Notes under the pieces: generated by a model
The model's input: only the letters and a program-made list of their open reading frames with translations
Told to the model about the DNA's origin: nothing
Database searches by the model: none
NCBI GenBank assembly: GCA_036752345.1
Contig: DAIOSV010000004.1
Coordinates: 22,730 to 86,729, forward strand
Origin: UBA1715 sp036752345
Lineage (GTDB): Bacteria > Bacteroidota > Bacteroidia > Bacteroidales > UBA1715
DNA: 64,000 bases
Reading direction: 5' to 3'
Program-made: the position numbers and the translations under genes
Shown: positions 23,200-32,202 of the stretch, piece after piece
How the letters are laid out: each line of letters begins with the position of its first letter
How positions within the stretch are numbered: the stretch's first letter is position 1

Positions 23200-25791
23200 T
23201 TATTCGTTTCGGAACACTATTGCGCCTTTTTGTACGTCAACCAGTATCTTCGAGTCTTTCACAATTTCGCCCGAAAGAATTTTTTTAGACAATTCGTTGA
23301 GTAGCTCACGTTGAATCACACGTTTTATAGGTCGAGCACCAAATTGCGGATTGTAGCCAGCTTGCGCAAGTTCGGCTATTGCTTTCTCGCTGATGTCTAT
23401 CTTGATATCCATTTCGGCAAGTCGTTGAGCCAATCGAGCAAATTGCATACGAACAATCTCCGAAATATTGTCAGGAGTAAGTGGCGTGAACATGATTGTT
23501 TCATCTATTCTGTTCAAAAACTCCGGTCTCACGCTCTTCTTCAGCAAATTGAACACATCTTCTTTCGCTTCTTCTATAATTTGCTCTTTGTTTGCTTCGG
23601 TAATGTGCTCAAACTTGTCTTGAATGATGTCGGAACCAATGTTTGACGTCATAATGATAATAGTGTTCTTGAAACTAGCCGTACGACCTTTGTTATCGGT
23701 TAATTGTCCGTCGTCAAGCACTTGTAGCAAAATGTTGAACACATCGGGGTGCGCTTTCTCAATCTCATCAAGCAATACAACCGAATATGGTTTACGGCGC
23801 ACAGCTTCGGTAAGTTGACCACCTTCGTCATATCCCACGTATCCCGGAGGCGCTCCAATCAAACGAGAAACGGAGTGGCGTTCCTGATATTCCGACATAT
23901 CTATACGAGTCATTAGGTTTTCGTCGTCGAACAAAAATTCGGCTAGCGCTTTCGCCAGCTCGGTTTTACCAACACCGGTAGTTCCCAAGAAAATGAAAGA
24001 ACCTATCGGGCGTTTCTCATCTTGCAAACCGGCACGACTACGACGAACTGCATCGGCAATCGCTCTTATAGCTTCATCTTGGCCAACGACACGTTGGTGT
24101 AACTCGTTTTCAAGATTCAAAAGCTTATCCTTCTCGGCTTGAAGCATTTTGTTCACCGGAATGCCTGTCCAGCGAGAAACAACGTCGGCTATATCGTCGG
24201 CACCAACTTCCTCGTCAATCAAACCGCCGTTAAGTTGCTTTTCTTTCAACTCTTCGCTCAATTTCTGTAATTCGCTTTCGAGTACTTTGAGTTTGCCGTA
24301 GCGAATTTCCGCAACTTTTCCATAGTCACCGTCACGTTCTGCTTTTTCAGCTTCAAACTTCAAGTTTTCTGTCTCTTGGTTGATGTTGTGAATCTTCGAA
24401 ACAATTTCTTTTTCGGAGTTCCACGTAGCCATGTATTTGGTTAAATCTGCTTGCAAATCAGCTATTTGTTTGTCAATGAGCTCGGTGCGCGCAGTTTCTC
24501 CATCACGTTTTATTGCTTCACGTTCAATTTCCAACTGACGAATTTTACGGTTCAATTCATCAATTTCTTCTGGCACGGAATTCATTTCCATACGAAGTTT
24601 TGCAGCCGCTTCATCCATCAAATCTATGGCTTTGTCAGGCAAAAATCGGTTAGTAATGTATCGGTGCGAAAGTTCAACGGCAGCGATAATTGCTTCGTCG
24701 AGAATACGAACATTGTGGTGGTTTTCGTAACGCTCCTTCAATCCACGCAAGATTGATACTGCGTTGTCTACACTCGGTTCGTCAATCATTACCATCTGGA
24801 AACGACGTTCCAATGCTTTATCTTTTTCGAAATATTTTTGATATTCGTCAAGAGTGGTAGCACCTATGGCACGAAGTTCACCACGCGCCAATGCCGGTTT
24901 TAGAATGTTTGCGGCATCCATTGCGCCTTCGCTTTGTCCCGCACCAACTAAGGTGTGAATTTCGTCGATGAACAGAATAATCTCACCATTGGCCGAAATC
25001 ACTTCGTTTATGACTGATTTGAGTCGTTCCTCAAATTCACCTTTATATTTTGCACCGGCGATAAGCGCACCCATGTCAAGTGAGAAAATTTGTTTTGTCT
25101 TCAAATTGTCGGGCACGTCGCCTTTGATGATACGGTGTGCAATACCTTCGGCAATTGCAGTTTTACCAACACCTGGTTCGCCTATCAAAATCGGGTTGTT
25201 TTTGGTACGACGCGAAAGTATTTGCAACACACGGCGAATTTCATCGTCACGCCCAATAACCGGATCAAGTTTGCCCGCACGTGCTTGCGCATTCAAGTTT
25301 ATGGCAAATTTTTGCAACGCATTGTAGGTATCTTCTGCCGTCTGACTCGTAACTTTATTCCCTTTCCGAAGTTCTTGAATAGCGGAAACCAAGGTTTTTT
25401 CGGTAATGCCGGAATCTTTCAACATCTGCGAAATTTGGTCGCCCGATTTGAATATACCCAAAAGTATGTGTTCTACCGAAACATATTGGTCGTCAAATGT
25501 TTTGGTTTGATTTACCGCCTCTTGCAACGCTTTGTTTGCGTTTGACGATAGATATGCCTCACCGCCCGATACCTTCGGGTACGTAGTAATAATTCTGTCA
25601 AGAGCTGCTTGTACACCGGTAACATTTACATCGAGTTTTTTGAGCAAAAAAGATGTAATGCTATCGGCCTTTTCAAACAAAGCTTTGAGAATATGCCCTG
25701 TTTCAACGGCTTGTTGGTTATTACCATTTGCGATTTGTACCGCTTGGTTCATAACCTCTTGCGCTTTAATTGTGAATTGATTGAAATCCAT
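23200..25791 (-). CDS. clpB: ClpB disaggregase chaperone
   Basis: 863 residues, the normal ClpB length. It is a hexameric AAA+ machine that pulls apart protein aggregates with DnaK. The N-terminal Clp_N repeats cover 1-145. NBD1 has Walker A GEPGVGKTA (about 206) and Walker B FIDEIHTLVGAG. The long coiled-coil middle domain (about 410-525) distinguishes it from ClpA/ClpC. NBD2 has GTTGVGKTE (about 605) and VVLLDEIEKAHPDVFN, then a C-terminal D2-small domain. There is no ClpP-binding IGF loop. It is monocistronic and convergent with the upstream operon. No obvious heat-shock promoter was identified in its 5' region. Confidence 0.97.
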   Translation of the reverse strand: MDFNQFTIKAQEVMNQAVQIANGNNQQAVETGHILKALFEKADSITSFLLKKLDVNVTGVQAALDRIITTYPKVSGGEAYLSSNANKALQEAVNQTKTFDDQYVSVEHILLGIFKSGDQISQMLKDSGITEKTLVSAIQELRKGNKVTSQTAEDTYNALQKFAINLNAQARAGKLDPVIGRDDEIRRVLQILSRRTKNNPILIGEPGVGKTAIAEGIAHRIIKGDVPDNLKTKQIFSLDMGALIAGAKYKGEFEERLKSVINEVISANGEIILFIDEIHTLVGAGQSEGAMDAANILKPALARGELRAIGATTLDEYQKYFEKDKALERRFQMVMIDEPSVDNAVSILRGLKERYENHHNVRILDEAIIAAVELSHRYITNRFLPDKAIDLMDEAAAKLRMEMNSVPEEIDELNRKIRQLEIEREAIKRDGETARTELIDKQIADLQADLTKYMATWNSEKEIVSKIHNINQETENLKFEAEKAERDGDYGKVAEIRYGKLKVLESELQKLSEELKEKQLNGGLIDEEVGADDIADVVSRWTGIPVNKMLQAEKDKLLNLENELHQRVVGQDEAIRAIADAVRRSRAGLQDEKRPIGSFIFLGTTGVGKTELAKALAEFLFDDENLMTRIDMSEYQERHSVSRLIGAPPGYVGYDEGGQLTEAVRRKPYSVVLLDEIEKAHPDVFNILLQVLDDGQLTDNKGRTASFKNTIIIMTSNIGSDIIQDKFEHITEANKEQIIEEAKEDVFNLLKKSVRPEFLNRIDETIMFTPLTPDNISEIVRMQFARLAQRLAEMDIKIDISEKAIAELAQAGYNPQFGARPIKRVIQRELLNELSKKILSGEIVKDSKILVDVQKGAIVFRNE

Positions 25792-25903
25792 AGTTGTATG
25801 ATTTTAAAGTTTCGGTACACGTAGTACAAAACGATTGCCAATACTCTAAAACGGACAAATTGACGTAAAATGATATAAACGTGTGCCTATTTGTCGTATG
25901 TGC

Positions 25904-25938
25904 AAAAAAATCCCGACAAATTGTTATTTGCCGGGATT
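25904..25938 (-). terminator. intrinsic terminator of the Ser-rich protein gene
   Basis: On the minus strand AATCCCGGCAAAT pairs with ATTTGTCGGGATT (13 pairs including one G-T, loop AACA), followed by a T run. Confidence 0.9.
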
Positions 25939-25960
25939 CTTATTCTATATGTACAGGAGT

Positions 25961-26677
25961 TTATTTTCTTGAGCTTGGTGTGCTTCGTGAGGTGCTCGAA
26001 TTGCTTCGTGATGTATTTGAAGAACGAGTACTACTACTTGTACTTGGCGAAGATGATTTTGAAGTGTTAACCGAACTAGACGAAGATGGTTCAGTTGCAG
26101 AACTACGAGAAGTTGCGTTTGATGAGCTATTTACATCAGTGCTACGAGTACTTGGCGTAGAACGGCTTGTGCTACTTTGTGCCGGTCTTGCATTGCTTTG
26201 AGCGGAATTTGTGTTATTCTGTGTTTCGCTCGCCGTGCTTCTATTGTGATTTATTGGCTCCGGTTTCTTAGGAGTAGAGTGGTGCACATGGTCTGCTGGT
26301 TCTTGGTGCATAGGAGCAGGAGCAGCGTGGCGATGTGGATACGGAGTCACGTCCATAACAACCGGAGTTGCATAGCGAGTTGACGAAACATAGATTTCAT
26401 TTCCGCCGGTAAATGTTGCGGTAACCGTTGTTCTTTTGGGAACGTCAATACGGCAATCGTACATTAATTCGTTAGAACCGCCTTCGGCATATATTTGTAC
26501 GCTATAATAGCCTCTTGGTATGTTTGAGATGGTAACTTGGTTGTAGTAGGAATAATATTTTTGACCATTCACAAATACAGAGAAAGGAATATCTACTTCA
26601 CCTCTAATGATTAAATCTGACGCAAAAATTTGAGCTGTGCTAAATATAATTGCTACAATTGCTATAAACCGTTTCAT
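25961..26677 (-). CDS. exported protein with beta-sandwich head and long Ser/Thr-rich tail
   Basis: 238 residues from ATG 26677, chosen because GGAGGA sits 8 bp upstream, an unusually good Shine-Dalgarno for this genome. The signal peptide (MKRFIAIVAIIFSTAQIFA) is followed by a compact domain (about 20-105: IPFSVFVNGQKYYSYY, ISNIPRGYYSVQIYAEGG) resembling PEGA-like surface-anchoring modules. A His/Pro linker (PYPHRHAAPAPMHQEPADHV) follows. The last 90 residues are almost entirely Ser, Thr, Arg and Asn, with repeated SRS/STSRS motifs. The tail is low complexity and positively charged. The function is unknown; a surface or periplasmic stalk or a nucleic-acid/polyanion binder is possible. Confidence 0.75.
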   Translation of the reverse strand: MKRFIAIVAIIFSTAQIFASDLIIRGEVDIPFSVFVNGQKYYSYYNQVTISNIPRGYYSVQIYAEGGSNELMYDCRIDVPKRTTVTATFTGGNEIYVSSTRYATPVVMDVTPYPHRHAAPAPMHQEPADHVHHSTPKKPEPINHNRSTASETQNNTNSAQSNARPAQSSTSRSTPSTRSTDVNSSSNATSRSSATEPSSSSSVNTSKSSSPSTSSSTRSSNTSRSNSSTSRSTPSSRK

Positions 26678-26720
26678 GATCTTGTCCTCCAAAATTTAAA
26701 GTTAAACAATTTTTCTTTTT

Positions 26721-26750
26721 ATATGGTTTGCAAACCATATGCCAAATATA
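26721..26750 (-). promoter_or_regulatory. promoter with a perfect 20-bp palindrome at the start site
   Basis: Minus strand TATATTTG (26750-26743) matches TAnnTTTG. Immediately downstream, 26721-26740 (ATATGGTTTG then CAAACCATAT) is a perfect 20-bp palindrome covering the expected transcription start, about 44 bp before the ATG of the Ser-rich protein. It could be an operator or a 5'-UTR hairpin. There is no T run, so it is not a terminator. Confidence 0.5.
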
Positions 26751-26784
26751 ATGGAACTTTTGTAAATAATTGGATTACAGTTGA

Positions 26785-27168
26785 TTATTTATTCTTGAAA
26801 ACAACTTTGTTTGGATATTTTTTGCTAAAAGCTGTGATGCCACCTTGCATATTGTACACTTCTTTAAATCCGAGTCCAAGCATGATATTCATGGCCGTGG
26901 TACTTCGTCTGCCCGAACGGCAATACACCAAAATCGGAGTTTCTTTGGAGATAGTTGCAATATTTTTTTCAAAATTTTGATTGCGAACATCAATATTGAT
27001 AGCGTTTACTATAGCAACCGAATCAAATTCGTGCGGTGTGCGTACGTCCACTATCTGCAAATTCGGTTTTGTGTTCATGAGTTTTTCCGATTTTGAAATA
27101 GTCAGATTTTTTTGACTACAAGCAACCAATGGGAGAAAGCATAGAGAGAGTAGGGCTAATTTCTTCAT
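26785..27168 (-). CDS. rhodanese-domain lipoprotein
   Basis: 127 residues from ATG 27168. The lipoprotein signal MKKLALLSLCFLPLVACSQK has lipobox LVAC. It carries one rhodanese domain (about 30-125) with the CH2A-like DVRTPHEFD motif and active-site loop VYCRSGRRS holding the catalytic Cys, plus the closing MQGGITAF. Such periplasmic single-domain rhodaneses transfer sulfane sulfur or act as redox sensors; the substrate is unknown. The longer in-frame reading upstream to 27285 runs through the tRNA-Asp gene and is not translated. Confidence 0.9.
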   Translation of the reverse strand: MKKLALLSLCFLPLVACSQKNLTISKSEKLMNTKPNLQIVDVRTPHEFDSVAIVNAINIDVRNQNFEKNIATISKETPILVYCRSGRRSTTAMNIMLGLGFKEVYNMQGGITAFSKKYPNKVVFKNK

Positions 27169-27192
27169 ATTTACAGTAATATTAAAGTGTAA

Positions 27193-27225
27193 AAAGCAAA
27201 AACGCCCAACTTTTGTTGAGCGTTT
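27193..27225 (-). terminator. terminator after tRNA-Asp
   Basis: On the minus strand AAACGCTCAAC and GTTGGGCGTTT pair (10 of 11 positions) around an AAAA loop, then a T-rich tail. It begins 2 bp from the tRNA 3' end. Confidence 0.85.
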
Positions 27226-27226
27226 G

Positions 27227-27300
27227 CGGTGCGGACGAGACTCGAACTCGCGACCCTCGGCGTGACAGGCCGATATTCTAACCAACTGAACTACCGCACC
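27227..27300 (-). tRNA. tRNA-Asp (anticodon GTC)
   Basis: 74 nt on the minus strand. Acceptor stem GGTGCGG pairs with CCGCACC. The D arm is TAGTTCAGTTGGTTAGAATA, the anticodon loop is CTGTCAC with GTC, and the T arm contains GAGTTCGAGTCTC. The discriminator base is G, as expected for Asp. No CCA is encoded (GCAAACG follows), so it is added post-transcriptionally. Its complement appears as the N-terminal part of a spurious extension of the rhodanese reading frame. Confidence 0.97.
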
Positions 27301-27398
27301 AGATTTTGGTTGTGCAAATATACATATTCTTTCTTTTCAGCAAAGCCTTTGCTGAATTTTTTTGAAGAAAATGTAAAATTTTTCCAAAAGGCAATTTC

Positions 27399-27419
27399 TC
27401 CTTCATTGAGGGAATTTTT
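27399..27419 (+). repeat. left inverted repeat bordering the DUF4143-type ATPase gene
   Basis: TCATTGAGGGAATTTTT (27403-27419) is an exact 17-bp inverted copy of 28639-28655. Extended to 21 bp (TCCTTCATT at the outer end here versus TCCCTCATT there), only one base differs. It ends 1 bp before the ATPase stop codon, so together with the right copy it frames the gene precisely. Confidence 0.8.
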
Positions 27420-27420
27420 G

Positions 27421-28608
27421 TTAGTAGTTAAGTCCAAATGTCCAAAGAGGAATTGTTATACCACTCCCATACTCAATGTTGTCTTTCACGATGATGCCAT
27501 TGGAAACATTTTCGATTTGTTTTTTCCCTTTTCTTTTGCCTCCAACTTCAAATGTGTATTGTCCAATGCAAAAATCCGATTCTTTTGAAGAAATCACGTC
27601 ATTCCGTACTCGCATTTGATTGTAAAAAAATGTCTCTCTAATGTTACCTATGTCAGGTGTTCCCGAAGCCAAAACCGTCATTAGATTGGGATTGTCTATG
27701 TAGATTTTCTCTATTTTGCCAAGACCACGTATCCCTCCTGTATCGTCACGAAGCTGGCCTATCATTTGTGCTTTTTCAAGTATGAGCAAATAATCGGAAA
27801 CGTTGTTTTTGCTTACGCCAATTTCAACGGCAAGATTTTCAACATTTGGTTTGAAAGGAGAAAGTTGAGAAACAATTACAAGCATTTTTTTTAGTTTTTG
27901 GCTTGTTGTCATTTTCATTTGTGCATATTGTGGAATGTCAACTTCAAGAGTTTGAGCAATGATTTGTTTTATTTTTATTTCAAAACCGCCTTCAAGAGAA
28001 AATGGGTAGTATCCTTTGGCAAGATATTCGTGGAACAAGGGCAAAGGGTGTTCTATTTCTTTAATAATAGCATTGTGTTTTAGTATATCGTCAAGGCAAA
28101 AAGGAGGAATTTGTATTCCTTTATACAAATGTAAAAATTCTCTAAAAGAAAGTCCCTGTAAATTATACACAACCATTCGTCGGCTTAAATCTGCGGAACC
28201 TTTGTGTATATCGAGTACAGAGGAACCTGTTACCACAACGTGCAGTTTGCGGTGTATGTCATATATTTGTTTCAGTTCCTGTGACCAACCCGGATATTTG
28301 TGTATTTCGTCTATATAGAGATATGATCCTCCGTATTTTACAAATTCGTCGGCCAAATCTTTTATGCTGTGTAGGGCAAAATAGGTGTCGTCGGCGGAAA
28401 TGTATAAAAATTGTGATTTGTTTGTGGCGTCATTTTTTTGCTTAAGCAAGCGTTGTAAAATCATGGTTGATTTGCCTACGCCTCTTGGTCCAACGATACC
28501 TATCATTTGTATTGACCAGTCTATTTCGTCTACAATATAGCGGTGAAACGATGTAGGAACAGTATTGAGCAGTTCTTCCGTTTGAGAAAAAAGAATATTA
28601 TCGAGCAT
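27421..28608 (-). CDS. AAA ATPase of the DUF4143 family
   Basis: 395 residues from ATG 28608. The P-loop ATPase core has Walker A (IGIVGPRGVGKSTM, near 42-54) and Walker B (YLYIDEIHKYPGW), then a sensor-1-like VVTGSSVLDI. The C-terminal part has a winged-helix-like segment (VENLAVEIGVSKNNVSDYL) and the DUF4143 nuclease-like end (FFYNQMRVRN, FEVGGKRKGKKQ: E..K pattern). Such ATPases are very numerous in Bacteroidota, and their function is not established. The gene is bracketed by near-identical inverted repeats, no transposase is present, and neighbours are a tRNA and an ORF6N gene. It may be a self-contained mobile or selfish cassette. Confidence 0.88.
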   Translation of the reverse strand: MLDNILFSQTEELLNTVPTSFHRYIVDEIDWSIQMIGIVGPRGVGKSTMILQRLLKQKNDATNKSQFLYISADDTYFALHSIKDLADEFVKYGGSYLYIDEIHKYPGWSQELKQIYDIHRKLHVVVTGSSVLDIHKGSADLSRRMVVYNLQGLSFREFLHLYKGIQIPPFCLDDILKHNAIIKEIEHPLPLFHEYLAKGYYPFSLEGGFEIKIKQIIAQTLEVDIPQYAQMKMTTSQKLKKMLVIVSQLSPFKPNVENLAVEIGVSKNNVSDYLLILEKAQMIGQLRDDTGGIRGLGKIEKIYIDNPNLMTVLASGTPDIGNIRETFFYNQMRVRNDVISSKESDFCIGQYTFEVGGKRKGKKQIENVSNGIIVKDNIEYGSGITIPLWTFGLNY

Positions 28609-28638
28609 AATACGAAGATTTAAAGTATGCAAATATAT

Positions 28639-28695
28639 AAAAATTCCCTCAATGAGGGATTGATTTGCGAAAAATTATCACTCATTGAGGGAAAA
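28639..28695 (-). repeat. right inverted repeats bordering the ATPase gene
   Basis: AAAAATTCCCTCAATGA (28639-28655) is the inverted mate of 27403-27419. A third copy of the core, CTCATTGAGGGAAAA (28681-28695), lies 26 bp further out in the opposite orientation, so this side carries a 13-bp inverted pair. The core CCCTCA-A-TGAGGG is itself palindromic. The first copy lies 31 bp upstream of the ATPase start, so it could also act as an operator. Confidence 0.75.
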
Positions 28696-28747
28696 GCATT
28701 CTTTTTATTAAAATGTATTACCGCATAAAAACAATGTATTTCTCAAG

Positions 28748-29326
28748 TTAATTCTTATAATCATTTTTCTTTACACGCTTTACGGTATGCTTGAGTTTTC
28801 CTATGATAAAATTGAGCTCAAGCGATGATTCTGTTTCTGAAGTTTCTAAGTCAGGCATCACTATATCGGAAAGCACTTCTCCAAAATGCTGCATTTTTGC
28901 TTGTTGCTTCTTCGCATCTTTTTCGTCGTGCAGTGAAATTAGCTCGCGTTTTAAACTTCGTACCTTAGTAAACGTTTCAATAATTGCAATTGTAGCTGCA
29001 GTAGCCTGTGGACTTTTTAGAATAGTGGCAAGCATATACAATCCCTTTTCTGTAAAGGCTTTTGGTGCGTATTTGCTATGTTGTCCACGACCTTTTGATT
29101 CGTTTAAGATCAAAATTTTTGACCTTAAAGAATTAGCTTCTTCTTTTTCTAGTTCAAAAACATATCCTTTCGGAAACTTCTCAATGTTGTTTTTTACTGC
29201 TTGATTGACAACTCTGGTTTCAACGCCGTATAGTGTAGCAACATCTACATCTAAAATTACTGAAAGTCCACGCACGGTGATTACTTTGTCTTCTACTTCC
29301 GTAGGTTTTAAAATATTGGCATTCAT
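28748..29326 (-). CDS. ORF6N-domain protein
   Basis: 192 residues. The N-terminal ORF6N/KilA-N-like DNA-binding domain (about 12-100) has ITVRGLSVILDVDVATLYGV, then NIEKFPKGYVFEL, then KYAPKAFTEKGLYMLATIL. A coiled-coil (SLKRELISLHDEKDAKKQQA) and a basic tail (KHTVKRVKKNDYKN) follow. ORF6N proteins are typical of phages and mobile islands, where they act as antirepressor-like regulators; chromosomal copies are common in Bacteroidota and of unknown role. It stands alone. Its place beside the inverted-repeat-flanked ATPase suggests a small accessory insertion next to tRNA-Asp. Confidence 0.85.
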   Translation of the reverse strand: MNANILKPTEVEDKVITVRGLSVILDVDVATLYGVETRVVNQAVKNNIEKFPKGYVFELEKEEANSLRSKILILNESKGRGQHSKYAPKAFTEKGLYMLATILKSPQATAATIAIIETFTKVRSLKRELISLHDEKDAKKQQAKMQHFGEVLSDIVMPDLETSETESSLELNFIIGKLKHTVKRVKKNDYKN

Positions 29327-29400
29327 TTTTTGCGTCTTTTGGTTTGGTTATGCAAATGTAGTAAACCATTTTAAAAAGCGAAATATGCCTTGCGGGAAAT

Positions 29401-29433
29401 AAAAAAGAGAGACACAAAATGCCTCTCTCTTTC
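29401..29433 (-). terminator. terminator of the xyloglucan/xylose locus
   Basis: On the minus strand AAAGAGAGAGGC and GTCTCTCTTTT form a long stem with a 7-nt loop followed by a T run, 38 bp after the stop of the last gene (GH31). Confidence 0.85.
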
Positions 29434-29470
29434 TTTAATTATAGTGGAGCAGTAGTTGCTCTACGAATGA

Positions 29471-32171
29471 TTATTTTGCAAGTTTTACCGTAACTTCTGA
29501 ACCTTTGTAGGTAATAGTTTTGCTTACGTTTTTCGTAATTGGTAAACCAACGCCATTGTTTTCAGAAACTAATACAATGTTGAATACTCGCGATTGCAAC
29601 ATCCCCGGGAATGTGCCTTTGCGCTCGTCTATCGTCAACGTTTTATCATCGTTGTCCCATTCGAACTCAATGGTAGCGCAGATGCCTTTTTCGTAGTTAT
29701 AGCCGTCGTTTTCGTCTTCGTACAGTGTGAACTCGCCATCAGCACCTTGGTACACGCGAATTTCAAGTGTATCGTCCGGTGATTCCAATGCGTAGTTTTT
29801 AACTTTTGCCATAGGAATAATAGAACCGGCGCGAACGAATAGCGGCATGGTTTCAATTGTAGCGTTAGCGTTAATCGTTTGTCCGCCATTGTAGCTTTTG
29901 CCTGTCCAGAAATCAACCCAAGCGGTGCCTTTTGGCAAATATACCGGACGTGTTGTTTTTGTCACTTTAATAGGAGCAGCATCTTCGGCAAACATTGAAG
30001 GTGTTTTCCAACAAAGTATGGTACGAGCGGCACCGGTAGAAGAGTTTTCGGTTTCAAACACAAAACTGTATGCTTTGCCTGCTTGCAATTCTACGTAGTC
30101 GGTGTATTTTTCCGTTCCACCTTCGTTTTGCGGAATTTCTTTTCCATCTATAAATAATCGTTTGCGATCGAAGTTTTTAATGTGGAAACGGTATTTTCCG
30201 CTTTCAGGAACGGTAATTTTCCCTTCGTAACGAATTGCAAACATTGAATCGGTTACATAACTTGGACGTTTGCAATACCAGAACACATCAAGTTTTTCAA
30301 CCACAGTGTCAAGTCCAAGAACTTTGTATTTGTTGTCTTTGTAGAAACGAGCACGAAGTCCCGGTTTGCCATCGTTTGTTGTGAAAACCGAACCCGGCAC
30401 TTCAACACTGCGTTGTGGTGCTTTGTATTTTTGGTATTCGGTAACAGGAGCAACAAGGAATGAAGAACCGAAAATGTATTCGTCCGTAATGTTGTACGTT
30501 TGTTTGTCTTGTGGGAAATCCATTGCCAAAGCACGCATCATAGTGTAGTCGTCGTTGTACACTTGCCAAGCGCGAGTGTAAATGAATGGCAACAAGCGGT
30601 AGCGAAGGTGGTCAAATTTGAGCAATGTTGGACTGAATTCTCCAAATTCCCAAATTTCGCGTGGCGTTTCTGAGCCGTGCGAACGGAATATCGGGCAGAA
30701 TGTGCAGAATTGGAACATACGTGTGTACAATTCTTGATAAGCCGGATCTTTAACCGAATTACTGAAAACACCTTCGTAAGAACTCAATACGAATCCGCCT
30801 ACATCAAATGTCCAATACGGAACACCGGACATACAGTGGTTTATACCAGCTATAATTTGACGTTGGTAAATGTCCCAAGCGGCACCAATATCTCCACTCC
30901 AGGTAACTGCTCCGGCACGTTGTTGTCCGGCATAGGTAGAGCGGGTTAGAATGTATTGTCGTTGTGGATTNNNNNNNNNNNNNNNNNNNNNNNNNNNNNN
31001 NNNNNNNNNNNNNNNNNNNNNNNNNNNNNNNNNNNNNNNNNNNNNNNNNNNNNNNNNNNNNNNNNNNNNNGTAGTACAATTTAACGGCATCAGGATTGAA
31101 TGCGTCATAATATTTAAAGCCAGCCCAACCAACTTTGTTATACAAATATCCTTTGTCTTGCATGGCTTTGTATAGTGGAGCATTAGGGCCAACTGCCGGC
31201 CAGCACGAAATCATTGTATGGAATTTGAGCGATTTGAGCTCGTCAACCATTGCTTGAGGATTTGGGTAGCGTGTTTTGTCGAAGTACATTCCGCCCCAAT
31301 CAGCATTCGTTCCCCAATAGTTCCAGTCTTGAATAATAACATCTACAGGGTAGCCAAGTTGGCGATATTTGCGAGCCACGCCAAGAATTTCGTCTTGTGT
31401 GTGATAGTGCTCTTTGCATTGCCAATATCCATACGCCCATTTGCCGAACATAGGTGCTTTGCCGGTTAAATAACGATAGCCGCCAATTACGTCGTCGGCT
31501 TCTTCGTCAACTATTACGTAGTAGTCAAGGTTGTCGCCAACTTCTGACCAGAGTGAACAACCCTTTTCCTCGTCGTTAAACAATGTTTTTGAATAATTGT
31601 CCCACAAAATTCCATATCCGGCTGTTGACCAAATAAATGGAATTACAGCGTCGGTATTGGTTTGTACCAATTTCTCTTTGTGCCCGCGATAGTTCATAAT
31701 TCCACTCTGATTTTGTCCGAGACCGTAGATGGCTTCGTCTTTAGAGAGTGTGAATGTTTGTTGTACGCTGTAGGCATTTTCGTTCGGAGAAACGTATTTT
31801 GTGAATTGAGCAAAACCTTGTTCTTCCAAAACTTTTTTCCCGTCTTGTGTATAGGTTATAGCACCGGTTTTTGTGCAAATTTCTATGCAAAGTTCCGTCG
31901 ATTCAAGAGTGACGGTTTTGCGCGAAGAAGAAACTTTGTATTTCACCGGTTGGAGTGTGTCAATCACAACCATCAGGCTTTTTTTCTCGAAAGTGCCGCC
32001 AATAGGGCATTTCTGCACGCGCACCACATTGTCTTGGTAAAATTGCACTTGTACCAAACTCGAATCGGTTTGAAATTGAACACCGTTTTGAATTTCGGTA
32101 ATTTTTGGGCCGGAACAACTGAATAGTCCGAATATTGCTGCCACAAAGAAGAGAGACTTGATTTGTTTCAT
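29471..32171 (-). CDS. GH31 alpha-xylosidase lipoprotein, interrupted by an assembly gap
   Basis: A single GH31 gene split by 100 N (30971-31070). The 5' part (ATG 32171) begins with lipoprotein signal MKQIKSLFFVAAIFGLFSCS, then the N-terminal beta-sandwich and the start of the barrel (YGLGQNQSGIMNYRG, KWAYGYWQCKEHYHTQDEI, VDVIIQDWNYWGTNADWG). The 3' part resumes at ILTRSTYAGQQRAG and the acid/base region TWSGDIGAAW. By alignment with the paralogue at 36573-39467 about 68 codons are missing, including the nucleophile motif, so activity cannot be judged. A PA14 domain (about 30000-30365: GLRARFYKD, then FAIRYEGKITVPESGKYRFH) is inserted in the proximal C-terminal beta domain. It is likely a surface or periplasmic enzyme removing xylose from xyloglucan oligosaccharides, last in the operon. 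Confidence 0.88.
30971..31070. other. assembly gap (100 N) inside the GH31 gene
   Basis: Exactly 100 N, so the true length is unknown. The two coding halves are in different frames across it, and comparison with the neighbouring GH31 suggests about 204 bp are missing, a multiple of three that would restore one reading frame. Confidence 0.95.
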
Positions 32172-32202
32172 GATCTATGTTTTAAAGTTACTTAATAAAT
32201 TT

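Noticed and set aside
27169..27285. N-terminal extension of the rhodanese reading frame
   Set aside because: It reads through the tRNA-Asp gene and its terminator; the lipoprotein signal starts at 27168.
29471..32171. Two overlapping GH31 genes
   Set aside because: The two reading frames are halves of one gene pulled apart by a 100-N placeholder; residues translated past the gap in either frame are nonsense.
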